Source: an uncultured Dorea sp. (GTDB lineage: Bacteria; Bacillota; Clostridia; Lachnospirales; Lachnospiraceae). Taken from it: 64,000 bases of DNA. The notes under the pieces are model-generated. The model was not told the origin of the DNA, made no database searches, and saw only the letters and a program-made list of their open reading frames with translations. The stretch is taken from contig CAJTVU010000006.1 of the NCBI GenBank assembly GCA_910580235.1, positions 124,001 to 188,000 of the forward strand, written 5' to 3'. Position numbers and translations under genes: made by a program. Below, piece after piece: positions 1 through 7,923 of the stretch. Numbering within the stretch: position 1 is the first letter of the stretch; the number at the start of each line of letters is the position of its first letter.

Positions 1-25
1 AGTTTTAAGAGGACAGGAGGAATAT

Positions 26-1507
26 ATGTCATTAATTGATGTGACAGACCTGACATTTTATTATGATGGGAGCTATGATGAGATTTTCTCCCATGTGTCT
101 TTCCAGATCGATACAGACTGGAAGCTTGGGTTCATTGGCAGGAATGGGAGAGGCAAGACGACGTTCTTAAATCTTCTTCTTGGAAAATATGAATATGAGG
201 GGGCTATATCCGCTCACGTAGAATTCGGGTATTTCCCGTACGAAGTGAAGGACGGCTCGCGTATGGCGTGTGAAGTGCTGGCGGATATAAATCCCGGGAG
301 CGAAGAGTGGGAGCTGATGCGGGAGCTGAATCTTCTGAAGGTGGACATAGAAGCGCTGTACCGCCCCTTTTGCACTTTAAGCTGCGGAGAGCAGACAAAG
401 ATGCTGCTTGCGGCGCTGTTTTCAGGTGAGAGCCGTTTTCTTCTCATAGACGAGCCGACGAACCATCTTGATACATATTCGCGGAGGCTCGTAGCGGACT
501 ATCTGAATCGGAAGAAAGGATTTATCCTAGTCTCTCACGACCGGAATTTCCTGGACGCCTGTATTGACCATGTCCTGTCCATCAACCGAAAGGATATAGA
601 AGTGCAGCGGGGGGATTTCAGCTCCTGGTATGCCAATAAAGAGGCGGAAGACCGGGCGGAGATAGCACAGAATGAAAGGCTGCGCGCCGAGGTGAAGCGT
701 CTTGAGCTGGCCTCCAGACAGTCGGGGAGCTGGTCGGACAAGGTGGAAAGAACGAAGAAGGGGCAGCGCGTGGGCGGCCTTCGGCCAGACAGAGGGTTTA
801 TCGGGCACAAAGCCGCGAAGATGATGAAGCGCGCAAAAGTGCTTGAAAAACGTCAGAACAAGGCCATTGAGCAGAAGGCGGGGCTTCTCAAAAATATCGA
901 TGTAGCGGAAAACTTGAAGATCCATCCAGAGAAGTATCATGCAGACAGGCTTCTTGAGCTGAAAGACGCCAGCCTGTATTATGGAGAGAAGAAGGCGTGC
1001 GGCAATGTGAGCTTTGAAGTGAGGCGAGGCGAGCGGATCTGCCTGTCGGGGAGGAACGGCTGTGGGAAATCCAGCGTGCTGAAGCTCATCTTGGGGGAAG
1101 AGATCGCATATACAGGGTTATTTGAGAAAGGCGCAGGGCTTACAATATCTTATGTGCCTCAGGATGCGTCCTGGGTGCAGGGAAGCCTGCGAAGGCTCAC
1201 AGAGGAGTACGGCCTGGACGAGAGCCTCTTTAAAGCCATCCTTCGGAAGATGGGGATGGAGCGGGAGCAGTTTGAAAAGGACATGAGCCGGTACAGCGCA
1301 GGGCAGAAGAAAAAAGTGCTGCTTGCAAAAAGCCTGTGCGAACGGGCGCATTTATATATTTGGGACGAGCCGTTAAATTATATCGACGTACTGTCCCGGA
1401 TCCAGATCGAAGATCTCCTGCTGGAGTATGCGCCGACGATGATATTCGTAGAACATGACGAGGTGTTTCAGGAGAAGGTGGCCACAAAGATCGTGGAGGG
1501 ATGGTAA
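26..1507 (+). CDS. ABC-F ribosomal protection ATPase, Lsa/CplR-like
   Basis: A 493-residue soluble protein with two ABC ATPase domains and no membrane segment, the layout of ABC-F translation factors that evict antibiotics from the ribosome. The first Walker A is GRNGRGKTT near residue 38, with signature LSCGEQ and Walker B LLIDEPTNHLD. The second half has GRNGCGKSS, signature SAGQKKK and the divergent Walker B IWDEPLNYID that is typical of Lsa-type proteins. A Lys/Arg-rich linker (residues ~205-290) joins the halves. Length fits Lsa/CplR (about 490-500 aa), which protect against lincosamides, pleuromutilins and streptogramin A. A GGAGG lies 5 nt before the ATG. The resistance substrate cannot be read from sequence. 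Confidence 0.88.
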   Translation: MSLIDVTDLTFYYDGSYDEIFSHVSFQIDTDWKLGFIGRNGRGKTTFLNLLLGKYEYEGAISAHVEFGYFPYEVKDGSRMACEVLADINPGSEEWELMRELNLLKVDIEALYRPFCTLSCGEQTKMLLAALFSGESRFLLIDEPTNHLDTYSRRLVADYLNRKKGFILVSHDRNFLDACIDHVLSINRKDIEVQRGDFSSWYANKEAEDRAEIAQNERLRAEVKRLELASRQSGSWSDKVERTKKGQRVGGLRPDRGFIGHKAAKMMKRAKVLEKRQNKAIEQKAGLLKNIDVAENLKIHPEKYHADRLLELKDASLYYGEKKACGNVSFEVRRGERICLSGRNGCGKSSVLKLILGEEIAYTGLFEKGAGLTISYVPQDASWVQGSLRRLTEEYGLDESLFKAILRKMGMEREQFEKDMSRYSAGQKKKVLLAKSLCERAHLYIWDEPLNYIDVLSRIQIEDLLLEYAPTMIFVEHDEVFQEKVATKIVEGW

Positions 1508-1533
1508 AAGGCGTCCCTTTAGGGGCGCCTTTA
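1507..1533. terminator. Bidirectional hairpin between convergent genes
   Basis: Inverted repeat AAAGGCGTCCC / GGGGCGCCTTT with a tiny loop, placed between the stop of the ABC-F gene and the stop of the minus-strand UGA-containing gene. It can serve both transcripts. Confidence 0.65.
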
Positions 1534-1537
1534 GCCT

Positions 1538-1834
1538 TTACATTGCGTGTATCCCTTTTACGATGATCTGCTTGAAGAACCGGGACAGCCGAAGCGTAAT
1601 AACATGATCCATATGAGATGGGATCCGGCTGATTAGCACTTCGCCCAGCTCGGTGGGGAAGCTTAGGAAATGGTCTTTCTTTAATTTGTCCGTATCATCC
1701 GTGTCAGCAAACCTTGCTGATATCTCTGAGATACAGCCTGCTCATGTGCGGTAGGAGCTGGAGAATATGACAATATTCTTAAGCCCCTTTTTTTCCATGT
1801 AAGATTTCAATTGTTCGTCTAAATGTATGTTCAT
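1538..1834 (-). CDS. Putative selenoprotein with in-frame UGA (U31-A-G-C34)
   Basis: Read on the minus strand from ATG at 1834 to TAA at 1538-1540, this is a 98-residue reading frame interrupted only by TGA at 1744-1742. Residues before it run MNIHLDEQLKSYMEKKGLKN, then a beta-strand-like VIFSSSYRT, then UGA-A-G-C. If UGA is selenocysteine the protein carries a U-x-x-C redox motif at residues 31-34. Starting 22 nt past the UGA there is a perfect 7-bp stem with a GGU loop, the position and loop expected for a bacterial SECIS element. Small HesB-like or 'CC/Se motif' clostridial selenoproteins are the family I think of; that assignment is memory-based. AGGCAGGA precedes the start. Alternative: a pseudogene with a nonsense mutation. 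Confidence 0.6.
1704..1720 (-). promoter_or_regulatory. bSECIS-like hairpin downstream of UGA
   Basis: On the minus-strand transcript UCAGCAA-GGU-UUGCUGA forms a perfect 7-bp stem. The loop lies 29-31 nt after the UGA at 1744-1742, inside the 16-37 nt window used by bacterial SECIS elements, and contains the G-U usually needed by SelB. A weaker 5-bp hairpin just upstream (UAUCU/AGAUA) could compete. Confidence 0.55.
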
Positions 1835-1946
1835 TGTAATCCTGCCTTTCTGTCGTCTGTTTTGTTTTCTATAAAGTAAGTATACACGAAAAGAATGGTT
1901 TTTTCAGTGATAAAATCACAAGTTTTGCAAATGGAGGTATTTTATT

Positions 1947-2537
1947 ATGGAGGAAAAGGTAGTGAGATTGTATACTCGCCAGAACGACAAGACGCTGTAC
2001 CAGCTTGAGAGGGACGGGCGGATCATTAACCAGAGAGCGTATGTGGAGATGCATTTTGGGGATATTGCGCCTCTTTTTATGGAAAGCTACGACTGGTTTA
2101 CGAAGGAAGCGGCAAAGCGGGTCGCAAAGCCGGATGATGTGCATGCGCCGATCTGGTGCTCTATCAGCGCCGACAACTGCTTAAAGCCTATACCGGGGAC
2201 GGTAGTCTATGTGCTGGAAGCGCCGGAAGAGAATGTAATGTACTTTGACGATGTGAAGTGGGACTATGTGCTAAATAGGATCTATCTCCCGAAAGACGAG
2301 GAGGACGCCGCCGCTTACAAGCAGCACTTGAAAGACATCGGCGTGGCGAATGGATTTGAATTCTTCCAGGGCCGTTACAAAGGGAAATATCCGGAGGAGG
2401 AGCGAAAGATCCGCGAGAGCTGGCTGCGGTGCTTTGAGATCGATAACTGGACGATCTTCAATGTATGCGGCAATCTCTGGGAGATCAGGAAAGAATGGGT
2501 GAAGAAGGTCGTGCGCCCGGGAGAAGCCATTATATAA
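1947..2537 (+). CDS. DUF3841 domain protein
   Basis: 196 residues, soluble, no signal peptide. The start VVRLYTRQND, the central YVLEAPEENVMYFDD and the Trp-rich C-terminus (ESWLRCFEI, NLWEIRKEW) fit the DUF3841 family, small proteins of unknown function common in Firmicutes. A clear GGAGG sits 9-10 nt before the ATG. It stands alone between the selenoprotein-like gene, which is divergent, and the purine genes. Function unknown. Confidence 0.75.
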   Translation: MEEKVVRLYTRQNDKTLYQLERDGRIINQRAYVEMHFGDIAPLFMESYDWFTKEAAKRVAKPDDVHAPIWCSISADNCLKPIPGTVVYVLEAPEENVMYFDDVKWDYVLNRIYLPKDEEDAAAYKQHLKDIGVANGFEFFQGRYKGKYPEEERKIRESWLRCFEIDNWTIFNVCGNLWEIRKEWVKKVVRPGEAII

Positions 2538-2589
2538 ATATGGCTGGAAAAACGCGTGTGATTTCAGTATAATGTATTTGCAGCAGTTA

Positions 2590-2617
2590 CCCTCAGTGTC
2601 CCCTTGTACACTGAGGG
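2590..2617. repeat. Inverted repeat sharing a 17-mer with 60534-60550
   Basis: CCCTCAGTGT (2590-2599) and ACACTGAGGG (2608-2617) are perfect arms around an 8-nt loop, just upstream of the IMP cyclohydrolase gene. The 17-mer CCCTTGTACACTGAGGG (2601-2617) recurs exactly at 60534-60550 after pspC. There is no T-tract, so it is either a weak terminator or a small dispersed palindrome. Confidence 0.6.
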
Positions 2618-2644
2618 AATCAATCACAGAAGGAGAGGTTATTC

Positions 2645-3370
2645 ATGGAAATGTTGGATATTAAGAAAGAATTGCGTGAGAATTCTTACCCTGGACGCGG
2701 CATCATCATCGGGAAGAGCGCCGATGGGACGAAAGCGGTGGCGGCTTACTTTATTATGGGAAGAAGCGAGAACAGCCGTAACCGTATCTTTGTCACAGAA
2801 GGCGAGGGGATCCGCACGCAGGCGTTCGACCCGTCGAAGCTGACGGATCCGAGCCTTATTATTTATGCGCCGGTCCGGGTCCTTGGCAATAAGACGATCG
2901 TGACTAATGGAGATCAGACGGACACTATTTATGAGGGCATGGATAAGCAGATGACGTTCGAGCAGTCTTTAAGGAGCAGAGAGTTCGAGCCGGACGGGCC
3001 GAATTATACGCCGCGTATTTCCGGGATCATGCATATCGAGAATGGGAAATACAATTATGCAATGTCGATCTTAAAGAGCAATAACGGCAATCCAGACAGC
3101 TGCAGCCGTTTTACGTTCGCATATGAGGATCCGGCGGCCGGAGAGGGGCATTTCATCCATACATATAAATGCGACGGGGATCCGCTCCCTAGTTTTGAGG
3201 GGGAGCCGAAATTGATAGACATTCCCGACGATATAGGCACATTTACAGATATGCTGTGGGACAGCCTGAATGAAGACAATAAAGTGTCGCTGTTCGTGCG
3301 TTATATCAATATCGAGGATGGGGCTTATGAGACAAAGATCGTAAATAAGAATCAGGCAAATAAGAACTAA
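2645..3370 (+). CDS. IMP cyclohydrolase, PurO type
   Basis: A 241-residue protein that resembles the archaeal PurO family of IMP cyclohydrolases, which close FAICAR to IMP, the last step of purine synthesis. Recognisable stretches are the N-terminal NSYPGRGIIIG and AAYFIMGRSENSRNR, then NYTPRISG in the middle. It replaces the cyclohydrolase domain that bacterial PurH normally carries. The next gene, whose frame begins at its stop codon, is the free-standing formyltransferase half of PurH, so the two catalyse consecutive steps from adjacent genes. Ribosome site AGGAGAGG lies just upstream. Confidence 0.85.
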   Translation: MEMLDIKKELRENSYPGRGIIIGKSADGTKAVAAYFIMGRSENSRNRIFVTEGEGIRTQAFDPSKLTDPSLIIYAPVRVLGNKTIVTNGDQTDTIYEGMDKQMTFEQSLRSREFEPDGPNYTPRISGIMHIENGKYNYAMSILKSNNGNPDSCSRFTFAYEDPAAGEGHFIHTYKCDGDPLPSFEGEPKLIDIPDDIGTFTDMLWDSLNEDNKVSLFVRYINIEDGAYETKIVNKNQANKN

Positions 3371-3381
3371 TGGGAGGGCTT

Positions 3382-4560
3382 ATGAAAGAACTGGAATTAA
3401 AATATGGCTGTAACCCGAATCAGAAACCTTCGAAGATCTATATGCCGGACGGCAGCGATCTGCCGATCCAGGTACTGAACGGAAAGCCAGGGTATATTAA
3501 TTTCTTAGATGCATTTAACGGCTGGCAGCTGGTGAGCGAGCTGAAAAAAGCGACGGGGCTTCCGGCTGCGGCGTCTTTCAAACATGTATCGCCGGCGGGC
3601 GCCGCGGTGGGGCTTCCTCTGACCGATACGCTGGCCCGCATATACTGGGTAGATGATCTGGGCGAGCTCTCGCCTCTGGCTTGTGCTTACGCGAGGGCGA
3701 GAGGCGCGGACCGCATGTCTTCTTTCGGAGATTTCATTTCCTTGTCAGATACTTGCGACGCGGACACGGCGCGGCTTATTAAGCGGGAGGTGTCCGACGG
3801 TGTGATCGCGCCGGGCTATACGGACGAGGCGCTTAAAATATTGAAGGAGAAGAAGAGCGGAGGCTACAATGTGATCCAGATCGACCCGGATTACAGGCCG
3901 GGGGCATTGGAGCACAAGGATGTGTTCGGGATTACATTTGAGCAGGGGAGGAATGACCTATGTATAGACGAGGCGTTCTTCTCAAACATCGTGACAGAGA
4001 ACCGGGAGCTTACAGAGCAGGCAAAGATGGATCTTGCGATCTCCATGATCACGCTGAAATATACGCAGTCCAACTCTGTATGCTATGTAAAGGATGGACA
4101 GGCTATCGGCATCGGCGCAGGGCAGCAGTCCAGGATCCACTGCACGCGTCTTGCAGGGCAGAAGGCTGACAACTGGTGGCTTCGCCAGTCACCGCAAGTG
4201 ATGAGCCTTCCCTTTGTGGATTCCATCAGGCGCGCGGACAGGGATAATGCAATCGACTTATATATCGGTGAGGACTATATGGACGTGCTTGCGGACGGCG
4301 CGTGGGAGAAGATATTCACGGAAAAGCCGGGAGTATTTACGAGAGAGGCCAAGAGAGAGTGGCTTGACAAAATGACAGATGTGTCTCTTGGCTCAGATGC
4401 ATTCTTCCCATTTGGCGATAATATCGAGCGCGCCCACAAAAGCGGTGTGAAGTATATCGCGCAGCCGGGCGGTTCTGTGAGAGATGACAATGTGATCGAT
4501 ACATGCAATAAATACGGGATGGTCATGGCGTTTACAGGCCTCCGTCTGTTCCATCATTAA
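3382..4560 (+). CDS. AICAR formyltransferase, stand-alone
   Basis: About 392 residues matching only the transformylase half of PurH: LKYGCNPNQKP at the N-terminus, the SFKHVSPAGAAVG stretch with the Lys-His active-site pair, KYTQSNSVCY and the C-terminal AQPGGSVRD. It transfers formyl from 10-formyl-THF to AICAR. An upstream ATG at 3370 overlaps the preceding stop, but a GGGAGGG lies between the two ATGs and family members begin with M(K/N)ELELKYG, so 3382 is preferred. Coupled to the PurO-type cyclohydrolase upstream; together they replace bifunctional PurH. Confidence 0.9.
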   Translation: MKELELKYGCNPNQKPSKIYMPDGSDLPIQVLNGKPGYINFLDAFNGWQLVSELKKATGLPAAASFKHVSPAGAAVGLPLTDTLARIYWVDDLGELSPLACAYARARGADRMSSFGDFISLSDTCDADTARLIKREVSDGVIAPGYTDEALKILKEKKSGGYNVIQIDPDYRPGALEHKDVFGITFEQGRNDLCIDEAFFSNIVTENRELTEQAKMDLAISMITLKYTQSNSVCYVKDGQAIGIGAGQQSRIHCTRLAGQKADNWWLRQSPQVMSLPFVDSIRRADRDNAIDLYIGEDYMDVLADGAWEKIFTEKPGVFTREAKREWLDKMTDVSLGSDAFFPFGDNIERAHKSGVKYIAQPGGSVRDDNVIDTCNKYGMVMAFTGLRLFHH

Positions 4561-4569
4561 AATATAGTG

Positions 4570-4598
4570 TTGTAAATTAGGGGGCGACACTATATAAT
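4570..4598 (+). promoter_or_regulatory. Sigma-A-type promoter of glmM
   Basis: TTGTAA (4570-4575), 17-nt spacer, TATAAT (4593-4598), 42 nt before the glmM start codon. Confidence 0.7.
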
Positions 4599-4639
4599 AG
4601 TACCGTTACAGAAGTGTCAACTGATTTGGAGGTGCAGAC

Positions 4640-5983
4640 ATGGGAAAGTATTTTGGAACTGACGGTTTTCGCGGAGAGGCGAATGAAGTCCTGACAGTGG
4701 AACATGCGTTTAAGGTGGGAAGATATCTTGGATGGTACTACGGGCAGGATCATAAAGCAAAGGTCGTGATTGGGAAAGATACGAGAAGAAGCAGCTATAT
4801 GTTCGAGTATGCATTGGCGGCGGGCCTTACGGCTTCCGGGGCGAACGCATATCTCCTCCATGTGACGACGACGCCCAGCGTGTCTTATGTGGCCAGGACG
4901 GAAGAGTTTGACTGTGGGATCATGATCTCTGCAAGCCATAACCCGTTTTACGACAATGGGATTAAGATCATCGATGGGAAAGGGCATAAGATAGAAGCCG
5001 AAGTGGAAGAGAAGATCGAAGCGTATATTGACGGCGAGACAGAGGAGCTTCCTCTTGCAAAGAAGGAAGACATTGGACGGACCGTTGACTATGCGGCGGG
5101 AAGGAACCGCTATATCGGATATCTGATCTCCCTTGCCACACGTTCTTTCGAGGGGAAGAGGGTCGGCCTGGACTGTTCCAACGGAAGCGCATTTGCCATT
5201 GCGAAAAGTGTGTACGACGCTCTTGGAGCGAAGACTTATGTCATTAACTGTGAGCCTGACGGGACGAACATCAACACGAACTGCGGCTCCACTCATATCG
5301 AGATATTACAGCAGTTTGTAAAGGAGAAGAAGTTGGACGTGGGCTTTGCCTACGACGGCGACGCGGATCGCTGCATCGCAGTGGACGAGGAGGGGAATGT
5401 CGTTGACGGCGATCTGATCCTCTATATTTGCGGGAAGTATTTAAAAGAAAACGGGCGGCTGAACGGCGACACTATCGTTACTACGATCATGTCCAACCTG
5501 GGATTGTATAAGGCCTGCGATAAAGAAGGGATAAAGTACGAAAAGACGGCGGTAGGCGATAAGTACGTCTATGAGAATATGGTACAGAACAATTTCAGCC
5601 TGGGCGGTGAACAGTCCGGCCATATTATCTTCAGCAAACATGCGACGACCGGAGACGGGATCCTGACTTCTCTTATGCTGATGGAAGTCATGCTGGAGAA
5701 GAAGATGAGCCTCGCAAAACTAGCGGAGCCTGTGAAGATCTACCCGCAGCTGCTTAAGAATGTGCGGGTGTCTGACAAGAAGACCGCGCGGGAGAACCCG
5801 CAAGTCATAAAAGCAGTAGACGCAGTGGCGGGGGCCCTGGGGGACGACGGACGCATCCTCGTAAGAGAGAGCGGGACCGAGCCGGTGATCCGCGTCATGG
5901 TAGAGGCGGCGACCGACGAGCTGTGCAGACAGTACGTCGGGCAGGTCGTTGAAGTAATAAAAGCCGAAGGGCTTGCAGTTTAA
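4640..5983 (+). CDS. glmM: Phosphoglucosamine mutase
   Basis: 447 residues, the usual GlmM length. It interconverts glucosamine-6-P and glucosamine-1-P for UDP-GlcNAc and peptidoglycan synthesis in the cytoplasm. The start GKYFGTDGFRG, the phosphoserine loop MISASHNPFYDNGIK near residue 100, the metal-binding loop DGDADRC near 240, GGEQSGH and the C-terminal phosphate site RESGTEPVIRVM are all intact. It has its own promoter, a GGAGGTG ribosome site and a terminator hairpin, so it is probably monocistronic. Confidence 0.92.
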   Translation: MGKYFGTDGFRGEANEVLTVEHAFKVGRYLGWYYGQDHKAKVVIGKDTRRSSYMFEYALAAGLTASGANAYLLHVTTTPSVSYVARTEEFDCGIMISASHNPFYDNGIKIIDGKGHKIEAEVEEKIEAYIDGETEELPLAKKEDIGRTVDYAAGRNRYIGYLISLATRSFEGKRVGLDCSNGSAFAIAKSVYDALGAKTYVINCEPDGTNINTNCGSTHIEILQQFVKEKKLDVGFAYDGDADRCIAVDEEGNVVDGDLILYICGKYLKENGRLNGDTIVTTIMSNLGLYKACDKEGIKYEKTAVGDKYVYENMVQNNFSLGGEQSGHIIFSKHATTGDGILTSLMLMEVMLEKKMSLAKLAEPVKIYPQLLKNVRVSDKKTARENPQVIKAVDAVAGALGDDGRILVRESGTEPVIRVMVEAATDELCRQYVGQVVEVIKAEGLAV

Positions 5984-5986
5984 TTG

Positions 5987-6028
5987 AAAGGGGACGTACA
6001 CTTTTCAACAAAGCGTACGTCCCCTTTT
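5987..6028 (+). terminator. glmM terminator, GGGACGTAC-type hairpin
   Basis: AAAGGGGACGTAC pairs with GTACGTCCCCTTTT around an A/T-rich loop, directly after the glmM stop. A near-copy with the same GGGACGTACAC core follows addA at 57881-57928. Confidence 0.75.
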
Positions 6029-6088
6029 GAGAAAGTGGGTGTCCCTTTTTAATAAATGGGGTGTCCCTATTGGAAAGGAGGCGCTGCT

Positions 6089-6952
6089 ATGTCCAAGAAA
6101 AAGGAGCGGGTATTGTCTGCCGTGCTGTTTGTTTATCTTCTTTGTTTTGTTTTCCGGTGCGTAGAATATTTTGTACTGCGTACGGATGAAACGTTTTGGA
6201 GCGAGGCCTTTATACATAAATTAATTGGTATCGTAATTCTTCTTATCGTGGGAAAGTCCTATGGCTTCAGTCTTACGGAGATAGGATTTGTGAAGAGAAG
6301 AGCCCTGCGAAGCCTGTCAGGGGGAGTGATTTTTGGCCTGTGTATATTTGTGCTTGCATATGGAGCGGAGATTATGATCATTCTAATGCAAGGGAAGCTT
6401 GAGGCGCTCGATCTGTATGTGAGCGCGTATTCTGTCAATGGCGCGGTGGGCGCGCAGACCGGAGTTCTTTTCTTTGCGATCTGTATTGCCGGAAATATAA
6501 TCAATGTAGTTATGGAGGAAGGTATTTTCAGGGGATTGTTCCAAAAGATGCTGGAAAAGAAGTATTCATTTTTGAAATCTGCCGCTATTGGCTCAGTCCT
6601 GTTTGGGCTGTGGCATGTGATAGCCCCTGCCAGAAGCTATTATGACGGTGAGATGAGCCTGAATGGTTTTATAGCGAATGCGATCCTCCTGTCCGTCACA
6701 TCAGGCCTTGTGGGATTCCAATTTGCGCTGATAACGAAATTAACAGGTAATCTGTATATGGCGATGGGATATCACTTTGTGAATAACACGATTGTGAATA
6801 TGCTCCACGTTATATCAAGTACAGGTGCAGACGAGCTTATGACCGTGCGGATCGCGATCGCCCAGTCTGTATCTTTCGTAATCGTACTGACATGGTTCCT
6901 TCGTGCAAAGAAGATGCCTTCGCGTGGGGCGGGACAAGGTCATACAGAATGA
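6089..6952 (+). CDS. CPBP-family intramembrane metalloprotease
   Basis: 287 residues with about seven to eight hydrophobic segments. The CPBP/CAAX-protease (Abi) motifs are present in order: MEEGIFRG (EExxxR), then LFGLWHV (FxxxH-like) and GYHFVNN (HxxxN). Such proteins cleave or process membrane substrates, and many bacterial members protect against self bacteriocins; the substrate here is unknown. The start is the ATG preceded by AAAGGAGG; an ATG at 6056 lacks a ribosome site. The 3' end overlaps the convergent YitT gene by 13 nt. Confidence 0.85.
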   Translation: MSKKKERVLSAVLFVYLLCFVFRCVEYFVLRTDETFWSEAFIHKLIGIVILLIVGKSYGFSLTEIGFVKRRALRSLSGGVIFGLCIFVLAYGAEIMIILMQGKLEALDLYVSAYSVNGAVGAQTGVLFFAICIAGNIINVVMEEGIFRGLFQKMLEKKYSFLKSAAIGSVLFGLWHVIAPARSYYDGEMSLNGFIANAILLSVTSGLVGFQFALITKLTGNLYMAMGYHFVNNTIVNMLHVISSTGADELMTVRIAIAQSVSFVIVLTWFLRAKKMPSRGAGQGHTE

Positions 6953-7782
6953 AATCCTTTCCCAATGATCTCGCTTGTGTTTGAAATGAGCAGGAACGCA
7001 TCAGGGGCGGTCGCTTTGATGAAGTTGCGGAGCTTCACAGCTTCAGAACGGTTCAAGGCAGTGAAGATGATATACTTGTCCTCGCCAGAGAAAGCGCCTT
7101 TGGCGGAGACTACGGTGGCGCCGCGGTGAAGGTTCTCTTTGATATAGGCGCAGATCGGATCTGGATCTCTGCATACGACGTTAAAGTATTTGGAGAGGTT
7201 CAGGCTCTCGATGAACCCGTCTATCATGAAAGAGCGGACGGCAAGCCCGAGGAAAGAGTAAAGCCCCGTCTCGATATCGAATACAAAACATCCGGCAAGG
7301 GTAATGATAAAATCTGTAGCCAGAAGAGCTTTGCCGATGTCCAGGCTGGAATATTTCTTCATAATCATAGCGATGACGTCTGTCCCTCCGCTGGAAGAGC
7401 CAATGTTAAAAAGCACTGCCGAGCCGAAAGAAGGGAGGGCGATGGCAAAGGTGAGCTCTAATATAGGCTGGTCGGTGAGCGGATGGGCCATAGGGGCAAT
7501 CCTTTCCAGGAGAGACAGGGATATAGACAGGAGGATGCTGCAATAGGCGGTCTTGGCGGCGAACTTCTTGCCGAGCGTCACGAAGCCGACGGCGAGAAGG
7601 AGCATGTTGGTGATAAAGGTAAAGTCGCCGGCAGACACTGCGCCAGACTTGGCGACGAGGACGGCAAGCCCTGTAATGCCGCCGAACGTAAAGTTGTTTG
7701 TAAACTTGAAGAAGTAGATACCGGCAGCCATAATCAAGGTGCTGACGGTCAGAAGAACAAAATTCTTAAGCTGAGATTTCAT
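6940..7782 (-). CDS. YitT family membrane protein (DUF2179)
   Basis: 280 residues. An N-terminal five-to-six helix membrane block (residues ~7-175, with FTFGGITGLAVL and GSSSGGTDVIAMIMKKY) is followed by a cytosolic DUF2179 domain ending KATAPDAFLLISNTSEIIGKGF. This is the full-length YitT/YvjA architecture. The function is unassigned; transport and envelope roles have been proposed for relatives. Transcribed against its neighbours, it converges on the CPBP gene. Confidence 0.9.
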   Translation of the reverse strand: MKSQLKNFVLLTVSTLIMAAGIYFFKFTNNFTFGGITGLAVLVAKSGAVSAGDFTFITNMLLLAVGFVTLGKKFAAKTAYCSILLSISLSLLERIAPMAHPLTDQPILELTFAIALPSFGSAVLFNIGSSSGGTDVIAMIMKKYSSLDIGKALLATDFIITLAGCFVFDIETGLYSFLGLAVRSFMIDGFIESLNLSKYFNVVCRDPDPICAYIKENLHRGATVVSAKGAFSGEDKYIIFTALNRSEAVKLRNFIKATAPDAFLLISNTSEIIGKGFHSV

Positions 7783-7923
7783 AATGCAGGCCCTCCTATC
7801 TTATTTGCCCCAATTGTAACGTTCATGTACGGAAAAGTCAACGCTGCGGGCAGGATAATTTCAGGAAGCCGTATTGGAATGTGGGAATCGGCGCATAATA
7901 TCCATCATGGAGGAGGATAAAAT

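Noticed and set aside
7126..7920. Three + strand frames antisense to YitT
   Set aside because: They overlap the well-supported minus-strand YitT gene and have low-quality sequence.
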